A stretch of DNA of 64,000 bases, taken from Ryuthela nishihirai (taxonomy: Eukaryota > Arthropoda > Arachnida > Araneae > Heptathelidae). A program made the position numbers and the translations under genes. Below are positions 23,490 to 35,870 of this stretch, in pieces. The stretch lies in NCBI GenBank assembly GCA_038380435.1, contig JAWZYU010000007.1, forward strand, positions 28,189,001 to 28,253,000. Direction: 5' to 3'. The stretch's first letter is position 1; every line of letters starts with the position of its first letter. Below the pieces are notes generated by a model. The model made no database searches. It was not told the DNA's origin and saw only the letters and a program-made list of their open reading frames with translations.

Positions 23490-24870
23490 ATAATGGTGTG
23501 AGTATCCTTTGGTACAGATGAACAATCGATAAAGCCAAGTTTTTGAGGGACAAAACAACAAACAAGTTTTCAGAAGAATACAAACATTGAATGATTTGAT
23601 GATATGTAGTGAGGGTGACCAGATTTAAAATAGTAAAATCCAGAACAGTGTAGTAAATGTTCCAATTTCAGTTTGCTGTTAAGCAATACCTTTGAAGGAA
23701 ATAATAACTTTTCTCAACTGCCTGAACTAAAGCAATAAATCAATAATCAAAGCGTAATTGAAGTCAGCTGCATGTAATACACGTGAAATGGAACCAAAAA
23801 CCAATGCAATAACATTCATGCAACAACCTAAGTGGCAGTTTTTTACTACCACAAAAGAACTGCTTTTTAGAAAATGCTATGAAAGTAACAAATAGCTTCT
23901 AGGAACATATATTTCAAAAACGTTTTTAGGTAAAGAGAATTTTCTGCAATTAACTTTTTCGTCATGCACATTAGAGAAATTGTATTTATTGCCAAATTTT
24001 CCATTTTTATTATTTATATAGTAATATAATTTCAGTAAAAACCTTTAAAATAAATGTTTTAAAAATTGGTTTAGCTACTGCAGAAAATCAACAACTGTCT
24101 GAGATATGCCACCATTAGGGTTAAAAGAATCTCACTTCAGCAGATATGATTAATATTGATTGTCTGAATAATGGGACTCCCCTACTGACGAGGGCAAGGC
24201 AGGGAGTTTTGCAGAGATAAATTTCACGCTGGCCCAGCTGGGACTTGAACCTGGGAACTGTAGATTATGGAACGTCGGATGGCATCATTCAATCATATTC
24301 AAACACTCCATTTGCATATATTTAATAATGCATTTTTAGAATAATGCTGTAACTGCATTACAGTTTCTTTTGTTTTTGTATTTTACGTGAACATTGTATT
24401 AACGCCTTTTTCAAATTTACATGAAAAAAATTTTTCCAGTACAAACTGTTGCAGGGAAACACATGCTTCGAATTTAGCCATGCCAAGAGAAAAGTCACAC
24501 TTCTGAAAGACAGGCATATCGTCAATCTACACAGGATTACTGAAATCAATACTCAATTGGCTTAGAGTGAGTTAACTCACCTACCAACTATGAAAAATCC
24601 GTCATACCTATTGTGCCATTCTACAACTGCTTTAGTTAAACTTTCTTTGGAGAACTTTTCTTTTGAGACAAATGTTCCAGTTTCAGTAAATTGAAATTGG
24701 AACTTTTTTTACTGTTCCAGATTTTACGAATTGAAATCTGGCCACCCTCACTATGTATCATCAAATCATTCAAGATATGTATTCCTAACTTTGTTTCCTC
24801 AAAAACTTGGCTTTACCGATTGCACATCTGTACCAAAGGGTGCTCACAGCATCTTTTGGTACAGAACTTT
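23490..24870. repeat. Inverted repeat of about 1.4 kb span
   Basis: The left arm (23495-23680) contains TTTGGTACAGATGAACAATC, AAGCCAAGTTTTTGAGG, GAATGATTTGATGATATG and GAGGGTGACCAGATTT. The right arm (24650-24870) carries their complements in mirrored order. The unpaired centre includes a tRNA-Thr-type SINE copy at about 24165-24275. It is probably a foldback element or an inverted duplication. Confidence 0.6.
24165..24275 (-). mobile_element. tRNA-Thr-type SINE (family C), antisense
   Basis: Reverse of the 61256 copy: GGCAGGGAGTTTTGCAGAGA, GACTTGAACCTGGGAACTG (box B complement), and an eroded box A. Confidence 0.65.
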
Positions 24871-24954
24871 CTGGTAAGGCTTGGAGCAATGCTAAACCAA
24901 TTGCTACAAGACTTACCAACTCTCACACATGACTCAGTGTTATTATAATAAAAA

Positions 24955-27900
24955 AGAGAGTTTTCATTATGTTAACTAACTTGTCTGGTATACCATATGA
25001 TCTCACAATCAATCACAAATTATGACGATCAACAGAGTCGAAAGCCTTTTTGAAATCAACAAAGCTAGCAACCAAAGGTTTCTGAAACTCTAAACATTTC
25101 TCAAGAATCTGCCTAAGTGAAAATATCTGATCTACACATCCCCTACCACTTCTGAATCCACGTTGCTTATCACGCAATTGACTTCAACCAGATTCTTAAT
25201 TCTATTAAGCACAATCATGGAAAGAACTTTACCTGGAACAGAGAGTAGGCTGATACCCCTATAGTTATCACAAGAACTGCGATCACCTTTTTTGAAAATA
25301 GGTATAACAATAGCTCTGATAAAATCCTTAGGAGCCATGCCTTTATCATAAAAGATATTCAGAATTTCAGTCATCCAAGTGGTAACCGAAACATTCGTAG
25401 CTCTAAGCATTTCCGTAATAATTTCATCTACCTCTGGGGATTTATGAAGTTTAAGTTCAGAATTAGCCAAAAATAACTTCAGATTATGTTATAGGGCCAA
25501 CAATAAAGAAACCAATGCATCTATCATCATTGCAAACAGTGGGAGTAGAACTACCCACATTGTTTAGAATATCACTGAAAGCTCAGCCCACCTAGCTAAG
25601 ACAGAATCCTCACCTTCTATAACCTTACCTTGTTTATCCTTCAATCCCTGTATACCTGTTCATTTTCTACAACACGAAACATTAACTATCTGGTACAGCT
25701 GTCTGCTGTAGTGCTATCTAACGCTTCCTCAGCTTTATCAGCCAAGTCAAAGATTCCTGTCAACTGCTAACTGATCCTTTACACATTTATTAAGCTCTCT
25801 GTAATGCTTTCTATTAGGACTAGTAGAGTATTGATTAAGAACATTCCTGCAATTCTTTCATTCTGAAATAAGCTCAAGTGCCTTATTGTTCAAATAATTT
25901 TGCCTCCTCTGCTCCTTTGTTCCTAAAAGAGATTCTTAATTTCAAGAAAAACCTGTTTAAAATGGTCCCATTCTTCCTCAACTTCAGTAGTAAGCAAACC
26001 ATGACTATTATAATGACTAAGTAACATATCATGGTGAGCTTTAGCTATAACTGGGTCTTTTAGAGCTTCAGAATTAAAGGTAATTTTTTTTAACCTTAGT
26101 ACAACACTTAAGTTTAAGTTGTAAGACACTTTTAACAATGGAATGGTCAGATCTAGGGTTTCTGAAAACTCGGGTTTTTAGGACTCGGCGAGTATGAGTC
26201 CCAAATTTTGAAAACTCGTCGAGTCCAGATCTAAATCTAAACTCAAATCAATAAGCGAAAACGTTTAATATTTTGGAGTTCAATAACAATTCTCATAGCT
26301 GAAGTCTTTGTAACAAAATAAAATTACTAAAATTTGTTAAAATTAGAATTATTTATTATATTGCAAGATTTTCAACTGAGATTTGTGGTCATGCCAAGAA
26401 ATTATAAAGAAAATGTACTCAAATTTATTTATTAATCAATTCATTTATTTTCAAAAATTAAACTTTAAAACTAGATATAACTATTTGAACATTTATTTAT
26501 TTCAATTTAATTGCTTTTTTGGTCTTCAGGTAGAAATATTTGAGAAATACTAACGAATTAAGAGACTTGTCAGCAAGTCTCGATCTGATTGTAGTACAGA
26601 AGCTGCCACTTATTGAAAATGTTCTTTCATTAGAAGTTGAAGTTGGTTTTATGGAGGAAAGTGTGTTGTACAGGTCATCATGATTACTTGTTCGTTTTCC
26701 AGTATTTCTGAAAAGCAAAAATTCTTGTTTAAGTTTGCTGTAAATCTCGGATTCTTTTGGAGTTGGAGGTTCAGCTGCGTTTTTCAAAATTAAATCTAGT
26801 TCTTCCTCCATTGTCAAATTTTTTTGATTTTAAACTATTATTAATTATTGGTCTTGCGAAGCTTCCATTGATTCATTATTATCTTCTTTTTGGTAAAGTC
26901 TTTTTAATAATTGTGTGGCTAAGTCTAAAGCCTGTTTAGTAGGTACAAATTTTGGATCTTTAAGCGCTTTGAACAAATTCATTAAATTTATATTTACTCG
27001 CTCATCAATTCTCTTCTCCATATTTTCTAATAATTCACACGCTGGTTTACTTTTACAGTTTGAAATTTTTCTTTTCATGTACTCCAATGTAATGCCAGCT
27101 GAATGCAGAGTCGTATCATTTCGGCTTAAAACTTCAATTGCCAATTTGGCAGGTTCAAGCGAATTCGGGAGATCTTTGAGCTCGTTAAAATCGATGTCAT
27201 CAAGCATGTGTGAACAGTTGAGATCTACTAAAGCTTCCTCGATGAATATTTGTAGTTTCACAAACATGATTATCATATAAGCAAGAGAACTCCAACGAGT
27301 TTGACAATCTAAAACTAACTCAAGATTATGGCCCAGTTTAGCTCACTCGGCTGTTTTGTGAACTCGTGGACTCGTCGAGTCCCGAATCCGAGTAACTACC
27401 CCAAATACTCGACGAGTCGAGTCGAATCGAGTACAGAAACCCTAGTCAGATCCAATTTCAGCTCCTGTATATGACCTGGTATTCCTAACAGAACTAGCCC
27501 ATTTGCTGTTAATTAATGTATAATCTCATATTCTTATGCAGCACATCTGGTGAAACCCATGTGTACTTTTGTATGCCTCAGTGTTAGTTATTCTCAAACC
27601 TACCAGTAGGAGACATTGGGCATTGCCACTGAAGCTGCCAATAACAAAAGGGCCAACCATCCCTCTCCAAAGGGTCAGAGTCAGTACCAACTTTGGCATT
27701 GATATTACCCTTGTTCTAGAGGGTAATATCAATGCCAATAGGTTTCTGAAACTGAATAATATCTTCTTTCTTGACAGAATTCAAAATATCTTGAAGTTGT
27801 CCTTAAAACCTATCCTTCTCATCAGCATCCTCAATGGGGGCATAACAGCTGATAACATTCAAGTCTTTAATGCTTGTCTGAAATTTTGCTGTAAGAAAAC

Positions 27901-28210
27901 TTTCAATAATGCACTCATATTCTAGAAGAGCATCATAGTGTGTCTGCTGAGAAGCAGAGCTATGTCTCAGAGATGCTTATTATCTTCCCTCCCTGAAAAG
28001 AGAAATTTTAAGATTATTTTTAAGAATCTGACCTTTATCTCTACATCTGGTTGTAAGCCAAGAAGGAGTAAGAAGAGAAAATTATAATGCTGCAATTCTT
28101 GTGTGAGGACATGAAGAATAATCTCTGTGCAGAGTCCTCACATTCCAACTCCCTATGGGGAGAAAATGGTGGTGGGATGTTTAAAGAAACCATGCTTATT
28201 GAGACCTTGG
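24955..28210 (-). pseudogene. RTE-like retrotransposon, antisense, truncated, with a nested hAT element
   Basis: The minus strand is closely similar to the intact element at 35882-39463. It covers from about intact position 36505 to 38452 and then stops, so the last ~1 kb of the ORF (including the YADD motif) and the tail are absent. Excluding the nested 1291-bp hAT insertion, the remaining ~1.96 kb agrees in length with the intact counterpart. Reading frames are broken by indels; the longest piece, 25132-25470, includes the NYRGISLLSVPGK block. It is an older, dead copy. Confidence 0.9.
26154..27444 (-). mobile_element. hAT element, internally deleted, inserted into the RTE copy
   Basis: Ends TAGGGTTTCTG (26154) and CAGAAACCCTA (27444) are 11-base perfect inverted repeats. 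The 8-base word GTCAGATC flanks both sides (26146-26153 and 27445-27452), and joining the flanks recreates the uninterrupted RTE sequence. Subterminal palindromic words of ACTCGACGAGT type lie near both ends. Minus-strand pieces of a transposase remain at 27276-26845 and 26817-26497. The latter contains TSNERTFSISG and SLVFLKYFY, typical of the C-terminal hAT dimerisation region. At 1.3 kb it is too short for a complete transposase. Confidence 0.93.
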
Positions 28211-28612
28211 TTGCATTGAGTGTCTCAGTTGCAGCTGAGACACTGGAATTACCCTTCCTTGCTCTGAAGAGCTTCTGAGTTTTTTCCTAAAAACTTTAAA
28301 TATGCAAAAACTTTGAAGGATAAACTTTAAAATTTTATTTCTTAACTATAGAGAATTTTTAAGTTATTTTTAATTAATTTCTGAGCTAGAAGATACTTTT
28401 ATTTGTGTAGTTAGACTTTAATGAGTCATATCTTAAAATTAAAGCTTGCAATGTCTCCAATGTCATGGGCTACCTCAAACATGACTCCAAAAAGGGGGAA
28501 AATGTGGTAGATGTTTATGAGTCATATATCAAATGAAATTTTTTGAAGGTAGGTGTTTTTAGTGACAAGAAATATAAATAAATGAAAAAATTTTAAAATT
28601 ACCTATCTTCCA

Positions 28613-28738
28613 TGCAATCAGTCACTGAGTTCATATTCACTTCAGAGGAAGAAGATAGGGTGCCGATTTACCTACACAACAAGATTGCCAGTGCTCTATC
28701 TTCCTTTGAACTGAATATGAATTCAGTGACTGATTGCA
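28613..28738. repeat. Inverted repeat, ~43-base arms
   Basis: TGCAATCAGTCACTGA..TTCATATTCA at 28613 is mirrored by TGAATATGAATTCAGTGAC..TTGCA ending at 28738, with a ~40-base loop. A few mismatches. Confidence 0.75.
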
Positions 28739-28863
28739 CCATCGATATGCTATAGGTTTGTTTTCTACTTTTTAGGGCCATATAAGAAGAGAATTTTTTT
28801 TTTAGAAATGGAAACCAGGACATTACAGCAAATGTTCTAGTTTTAGCTACCAAAACCAGGATA

Positions 28864-28912
28864 AAATAAATACCTCATCAAGCAGCTGCTTGCAACAGAG
28901 GTCTGACAGGTA
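28864..28912 (-). mobile_element. SINE family A tail fragment
   Basis: AAATACCTCATCAAGCAGCT and CAACAGAGGTCTGACAGG; only the 3' end of the family. Confidence 0.8.
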
Positions 28913-29560
28913 TTATACTGAATATATCAGTATAATAGGAAATATAATCAGTATTATACTGAATCTGACTTTTCGTTAACATAACATAAAGTTATTCCTA
29001 TTTCAGTGTCCTTTGGGTGTTGGGTTACCTCTGCGTGGCACTTTTTCACACAAGGATGCAATGGACAGCTGTTAGGAGACAGTAGCCTCCTGCCAATGCA
29101 TCCAGCATTTTCATTAATGTCCATAGGGTGTAGCTCTCTTGTACATAAGGGCATTGCTAAACATCTCATCTAACAGATGGCAACCTTTCCTAGCCCACTG
29201 GTGTGCTCTTTCTCAATGAAGGCAGAATGGTCGTTAATGTAGAAATTCTCAATGCAGGCACAGTTATGACTTGAATGTGTGAATATCAACCTGGTGCACT
29301 ACCAACTGAATCAATTCCCATCCCATCTTTCAGGGTATGTGTATCTAAAAATATATAGACTAATGGAAGAAAATTTTATTCAAAAATTATTATCCTTCGT
29401 TGAACTTTTTCTCAATTAACAGTTATATATAATGTTTAGTCAGAATTATTACTAAAGGAAAAATGGTAATTAAATACAAAGAGAAAAAAATGAAGCTGTA
29501 AACTCAGCTTTTCATAAATAATAAATAATTAATAAACTCGACATGTTTGGTATTAACCTA

Positions 29561-30050
29561 TAAATTACCACTTTGAAGTCAATTTAAATTTTAGAGGAAA
29601 AATTGTCTTGAATCGGGTGGGATACGAACCCATGACCTCCTGATAACATGTCAGGTGCTCTGGACCTTGGTAGGGGCAAATGCATCTTTCTTTTTTAGAT
29701 TTTAGTCATAATAATTGTAATTTGTTTTTCAAAGTTTACTTATTATTTATCAACTGTATTACTTGTAAGAAAATACTTTCATCTATATGACGTGTCTGCC
29801 ACTTGTGGCTTATAAATTGCCGGAACACTTCCTACATATGATGCTGCAATTCTTGCAGCATCATATGTAGGAAGTAATTATGTAGGTTGAAAAGGTTCAT
29901 ATCATCAATTAGAGGAGATCTTGATCAGTGGCCGGTAGCTCAGTGGTCCAGAGTACCTGACATGTTATCAGGAAGTTGTGGGTTCATATCTCACCCGGCT
30001 CATGACAATTTTTCCTCTAAAATTTAAATCGACTTCAAAGTGGTAATTTA
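29561..30050. repeat. 106-base-arm inverted repeat whose arms carry tRNA-like sequence
   Basis: Arms 29561-29666 and 29945-30050 are near-perfect reverse complements. The right arm reads, on +, a tRNA-like segment starting in the loop: box-A-like TAGCTCAGTGGTCCAGAG, an anticodon-like stem CCTGA/TCAGG with loop CATGTTA, and box-B-like GGGTTCATATC. The likely source is a tRNA-derived SINE head present twice head to head. The acceptor stem pairs only partly, so it is not a functional tRNA gene. Confidence 0.78.
29827..29875. repeat. Perfect 23-base hairpin with 3-base loop
   Basis: ACTTCCTACATATGATGC.. is followed after TTC by its exact complement ending GGAAGT. It lies in the loop of the larger 29561-30050 inverted repeat. 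Confidence 0.9.
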
Positions 30051-30419
30051 TACAGTTTACAAGAATCATAAAATTTTAGTTTGAACTTTGTTTATTAAAG
30101 AAATTATAGAGTGAAATAGTGAAACATTCCATAGAATGTTTACCAATTGCACGTTCCCTTTCAATCACAACATTTTGCCTGAGAGTGGTCAGTGGAATAA
30201 CTAGTGTCATCTAGTTATAACTGGCAATGTTTCTCAGCTCATATAAAAACCATACAAGCACTGTTGCTTTTTACGAGAGAGCATATTATTTTGATACTCT
30301 TCTGTCATCTCTAGAAGAATGACTGTAGACTCAAATCAATGTCTGCTTCAAGCAAATCATTCAAAAGAATGGCTTAGCACATGCTATTTCATTAAAGTAA
30401 ACAAAAAAAAAATAACTTT

Positions 30420-30600
30420 TCAAACAATGCTTGCCACAGAGGTCTGACAGGAGCCTGCCAGTGTATATCCCATAGTAGAAGGTCTATGAGGATGGCAGGA
30501 CCTCTGCAGAAAGACAATGCAAGCATCCATGCTCTATCCAGAGCTCGAACCCAGGTCCCTTTGATCAGTAGCCAAGCTTGCTAATCACTCGGCCACAGAC
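30420..30600 (-). mobile_element. SINE family A, antisense, with head
   Basis: Body and tRNA-like head (complements of box B CTCGAACCCAGG and box A CACTCGGCCAC) are present. The extreme 3' tail (AAGCAGCTG) is lost. Confidence 0.88.
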
Positions 30601-31662
30601 GGCGAAACCAGGATACAGTGGTTAATTTTAAACCTTTGACAATATAAGAATATTTTCTCTACAATTCTTTTATACAGGTAGTTTCTAATGGGTGCCCATA
30701 ATTGTACCGTAGTTGGTAGAGGCAAATGCATCTTTCTTTTTTAGATTTTAGTCATAATTGTAATTTGTTTTTCAAAGTACATTAGGTATCATATAATTAC
30801 AAAATAATAAAGGTACAATGGAAGATTTTCAGAAAAAATTGAGTTTTATATCAAGCTATTAAAGCTAGCTCTTTTTCAGCAAACTGTGGCTTTATAAGCT
30901 TTCCCTGTAAACTCAGTTTTTTCAGCAAACCTTCCATAAGTTTTATGTTTACAGGAAAATTACCTGATAGGTTTTCTACTATTAAGGTCATGCTTATATC
31001 TTGAAATTTAAGTAATAAAAATTTTGAAATAAAAGATTTAAGGAATAAAAATGTTTAAAACCTGAATAGTACCTTAGTTGAAGTTAAAGCAGTCATATAT
31101 GAATCTGTTGAAGGGTTGGATTGTTTTACCTCTGAGCGGCACTTTTTTGCACACCATGGGCTAAATGGCCAAGTCACAAGGACCCCAAAGGCTCAGAGAA
31201 GGTTGGGGGAGGTGACCCACTGGAATGGCTGTTGGGAGACATGGTAGCCACCTGTCAAGGCCATCCAGCATGTTCTTTAACATGCACAGGGTATGTCTCT
31301 CCCACACACGGGGCCACAATCTGTTGAAGCAAATCAGGTGTATTTGTTAGATTTGCATGCGTGTTCTGTGATAGATGCTATCCCAACCACTGCCAAAAGA
31401 TTATTCAATGATTCATAATGAACAAATAATCTGTGTTTTAAAGAACAGCAAATTAATGCCCCAAAAGCATATTGTTTTGACATATGTCCAAAATATAGGA
31501 CTATCTTGGGTCAAAAGGATGTCTGGATATTCTACTCAAATCTTAAATATCCATTTAGTTTAGTTATTCAATATTTGTTGGTGATATAATGAAATTTAAG
31601 TTTTATTTCTTGTGTTCCTTTATATTCAGTGCAATTTTTTTCTTTAATATTTCTCACTTTAG

Positions 31663-31761
31663 GAAGAAATAGCAAAGAAGAATAAAAGTGGGACACCTAA
31701 TGCTTCAAAGCTAAATCATCAAAAGCAAAAGAAAAAAAACAAGAAGAAAAGTTGTGGAAAG
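31663..31761 (+). CDS. Smn: SMN exon 3 (vertebrate exon 2b equivalent)
   Basis: Acceptor TTCTCACTTTAG, donor GTAGTA. Its 99 bases encode residues 43-75, beginning EEIAKKNKSGTP and ending KKKNKKKSCGK. The Lys-rich content matches the basic nucleic-acid-binding region encoded by vertebrate exon 2b, though the exact residues are not conserved. Junction phase 0 on both sides. The Lys-rich composition alone would be weak evidence, but position, phase and the following Tudor exon make the call firm. Confidence 0.88.
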
Positions 31762-32116
31762 GTAGTATATATTTAATATCAGATTACTTACCCTGGGAGT
31801 AGGTGTGTGTCCCTAACATGTGCTTTTTTGATTGCCAAAAGAATGTGACATTTTGTATGTCACATTCTTTTGTGACATACAAAAATGACTATGTTAATAC
31901 CTCTTTGTCTAGCTGGCCTTGGATGTTTTCATTATACGGGCATAAATTTTTGCCTTTTGAACAATGTTGGTGTGGTAGTATCAAAAAATCATATTTGGTT
32001 GAAAGATCATTGTGCACAAAAAATATAAGTGATTGCTCACCCTATTTTGTTATGCTTTTTTACCACTACATCCTACATATATTTTATGGACGAATATTCA
32101 GATTTCATTTTGGTTG

Positions 32117-32298
32117 AGCCCCAGCTAAGGTATGGATGTTTCTTTAGGTGTCTTTCTCTGAGCTCTTGCCTTCCTCACAATCATCTTTGACATATTATAC
32201 TTATGGCATATGACAATAGCCTGTTGATAATCATCTTTATGACATATGATTATTAATAGGCTATTGTCAGACCTCTGTGGCTAGCAGCTGCTTGAGGG
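32117..32298 (+). mobile_element. SINE family A, diverged sense copy
   Basis: GAGCCCCAGCTAAGGTATGG at the start and CAGACCTCTGTGG..AGCAGCTGCTTGAGGG at the end; the centre is disturbed by a small duplication of TCATCTTTGACATAT. Confidence 0.75.
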
Positions 32299-33146
32299 AT
32301 ATATATATATATTAAATATTGGATTCAAAATCCATATTAAATATTGCAAGTGAATTAAAAATTTTGAAAAATTAGAAAAAATAAATGCTAGTTTTTTAAA
32401 GTTTGTTTTATATATTTTTTCCAAAATAAGTCATAATTTTTATAAATATATATAATAAAAAAATATATATATATAGATTAAAAAAAGTTGCAGAAAAAGC
32501 ATTTACCCCAAACACCAAGTCAGAATGCAGAGAAAAGTTCAAATGTGGTGATGTTTTCAAAATCATTTTGCCTTCTCTCGAGAAAATATTGGGAAAAAAA
32601 AATAATGTTCATGATCCATATTTTAAAATTTTAGGGCTATTAATATATTTGAATGTGCAAATCTAATTTCTTTCATTAAATCTAAGAATTATTGATTTCT
32701 GTTACTTGTTGATAAAACAAAGTGAGTTATTTTTATTATGTCTTTAATATTGTTGATTATAAATTTTCACTGTGAGAAGGTAAAATTCAACTTCAGGTAC
32801 TGTTCCGTGCCAGCTCTATGGTTTTGTTTTCACTGCGTTCCAAGCTACCATTTATAGGCCACCACCATAGTGTAAACCACAACAAGTGTTAACTACATTG
32901 TAAATATGTCTCTGTTTCTGATGTCTTGAGTGATGCTAGTGTATATTTTTGTACCTTCCTCTCAATTAATACATATATACATCATAAAATACAAAAGAAT
33001 AATTCTGAGCAATAATATAGTAGAAATAATAGATGAAATTTCAACATTGTTTTTCCCTAATGATGAACTTTTACTTTTAACTGTAATGAAAGGAATTTAA
33101 AAAAATTTATTTGAATTTATCACAATCTAAATATTTTATAATACAT

Positions 33147-34365
33147 AGGGGTTTATTAAAATAATGGAAACACATACTGTTTGTGGAGAATATTTTATTA
33201 AGCGGTAGGCCCACTCAGGTATTCAGAACAGACACAATTCGACATGGAATAGAATTCAAGTCATGAACATATGATAATGGAATGTGGGACCACTCTTCCA
33301 TAAAAATATGGCTCAACTGTGCCAGTGATGCTGGAGGTGGAAAGTGTAATCTGACCTTGTGCTCCTGATATTCCCACAAATGTTCAATAATATTGAGGTG
33401 GCCAGGGTAGCTACTGTACCTCATCCTCTGCAAAACACAACTTGACATGTTTTGCATAATGCACGGGTGCAGTAGCCGCTTGAAACCAGGGACAGTCATT
33501 AGGGAACAATGCCTGCAACATTGGGTGTTGATGGTCCCTGAGAATAGATTTGTATGTTGCGGATGTGACTCGATCCTGCAGAATAACTAATGGCCTTAAG
33601 GAATGCCATGATATGGCACCCCACAGCATCAGGGATATACCTCCATACTTCACAGTCGGGGTGGTATGCTTCTGCGGGTGTTTGCCAATGCATTCTACCA
33701 GTGGTGAGAAACCATGAGTAGCACAATTCATCAGACCAGATGACAGTTGCCAAACTTTAGCATTCCAGTTTTTATGTGCTTTGCACCACCTTACACATTT
33801 TGTTGCATTGATGTTGGTAATCAGAGGTTTGTGGATTGCAGCATGGCCATAAATACTGGTACAATGAAGTTCCCTACAAACCGTTATGACGGAAACGATA
33901 TCATTCCAACTAGTGTTCAACTCTGCTGCTATTTGCAGTGCCATGGTCTTGTGCTTCCATTGTACAATCCATGCCAACTTTCACCTATCCCTATCTGACA
34001 ACATATGGCATCCACAATTTTCACATTTGGAAGCAATGCCCTGACCTTTTTGATAGGTAATCACAATCTTCAATATAGTTCCTCATGTTACACTTACTAT
34101 TTCTGTCGTTCTGGTTACTGAAGCACTTGCAAGACATGCACAATGATCGTACCTTTTTGGAGGTCACTGAGATTGGACATTGTCAATAATTACACCACAA
34201 CAGCTGTTTCACCTGCGCTTGTAGCACTGCTACGTGATAGCCGACATAATACTTCTCCCCTTTATATACCTCAGATCGTGGGTGACCTCATCCCTGTGAT
34301 ATGCATATGGCGCATTGCATGTACTCCAGTCACTGTTGGTGTTTCATTATTTTGATAAACCCCTG
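33147..34365 (-). mobile_element. Tc1/mariner-type element with broken transposase
   Basis: The ends GGGGTTTATTAAAATAATG (33148) and its near-complement CATTATTTTGATAAACCCC (to 34363) are terminal inverted repeats about 1.22 kb apart. TA follows the right end at 34366. Minus-strand ORF pieces 33977-33411 and 33753-33215 encode a Tc1-like DDE transposase: KCVRWCKAHKNW, then WSDE near 33741, GGISLMLWGAISW, and HLNIIEHLWEY near 33400. Frameshifts split it. Confidence 0.85.
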
Positions 34366-35870
34366 TATCACTTAATACCCAAATCTTAGTTTTTAGATTT
34401 TTAGTTGCATGTATATTTCAGGTATGGAATATATACTCAAGAGAGTGGTCTTTAAATTTTAGTCAGTAAATATGATGAATCTCCCTTTTTAATAAGTAAA
34501 CATGACAGACTTCCATTTCTAGTTGGTGAACAAGGTCTCAAGAATATTGATACTGTTTGGATTATTTTAAGTGTTTGACATAGTTTAAATTGAAAAAAAA
34601 TGTTTACATCACAGTCTTCAATATATTAAATATACAGTGGCATAGCATGGTGACACCAGGCTGTGCTCTGAGACTACTAACTCTTCTTAAAAATGTTTTT
34701 TTGAAAAAAAAATAACACAGTAAAAAGGATTTAAGACTTGTGCTTTTTTTGTCTACCAGCTACCAAAGGTCACCTGCAATAAATAATACACTTCCTAGAC
34801 AACAAGCAAAATAATGAGTTGAACTCTGGGCCCAATTCATCTGAATCTTTGGACTCACAATGACTACACCAATGAGTTTCACGTACTTATAGGAATTAGT
34901 AGACTCTCTAGAGAACTCTTACATACTATAGTTTAAGAACTGCTGACATAAGATATTAACAATTATTAAAGTAGACCTAATAAGTTAATGCTATAAAAAT
35001 TGTTTTCCTTCCAAAATGAATTTTTTTGAAAAAATATAAGAAGACCTAAAGGACTGAGAAAAAAAAAAATCTCTATATTCTATAGCATATGACTGAATTA
35101 TTGAACCAGAAAGCAAAACAGCTTTAATTCAAATTTTGTGTTGCTACTATAAAAATATTTAAAATATATAGTGAAGATTTCTTTTTAGTTTATTATATAC
35201 CTGTTTTGAATTAGAAACTCTTAATGTTAGAATGATTAATGTAAAAATATCAGGAAATATTTACAATTTTTTTTATATAAAATTGCTCATAATAGTAGAG
35301 ATGTAAAAGATAGTAAATGTTCCTCATTTTACACTGATAATAAGTTAAAAATAACAATATTTTTAACCTTTGAGAGAAATACTTTCAATAAATACTGTCG
35401 GTAACAGATTATTCCATAATTTCACGATATTCTTGGAGTTGAATAAATATTTATGAAGATTAATAAACTGATTAGCCTTATACATTTTTAAATTATAAAC
35501 TGTTATTACTTTGAAGTGCAGAGTACTTTAAAAAAAAAAAACTTCAGAACTTTATCTTTAAATAACTAACAAACAGAAATAGTTCATGCTACATGCTAAA
35601 AGAAAGGATAATTTTAAGCAATAAAATAAAATATTACAAAGGGAAAAAATAGTAAGCATAAAAAACATGTTCCAGTCACGTTTGTATGGGTTTTTGAAAA
35701 GTGAAAAATTCCCTTGCAGCATTATAAGGGTTAAGGTTAATGTTGCTAAAAGATGTCATAATATGCTGTTGTGTACTTACAAGCTTTCATATCTGTCTTT
35801 TCATTGAATGCCTGTCATTTTCAGACTGAATTTGAAGCTACTTAGTACTTTTCTGTCATTTACCTGTCTT

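Larger units (their letters stand above)
21779..31662 (+). other. Smn: SMN intron 2
   Basis: 9.9 kb. Contains a sense SINE A only 115 bases after exon 2, an inverted-repeat segment at 23490-24870, an antisense RTE-like copy (24955-28210) with a nested hAT element, an inverted repeat at 28613-28738, SINE A copies at 28864 and 30420, and a 106-base-arm inverted repeat with tRNA-like arms at 29561-30050. Two near-identical stretches at 29680 and 30717 share GGCAAATGCATCTTTC. Confidence 0.8.

Noticed and set aside
29930..29997. Functional tRNA-Thr gene
   Set aside because: The acceptor and T stems pair imperfectly and the sequence is part of a long inverted repeat; it is better read as a tRNA-derived repeat head.
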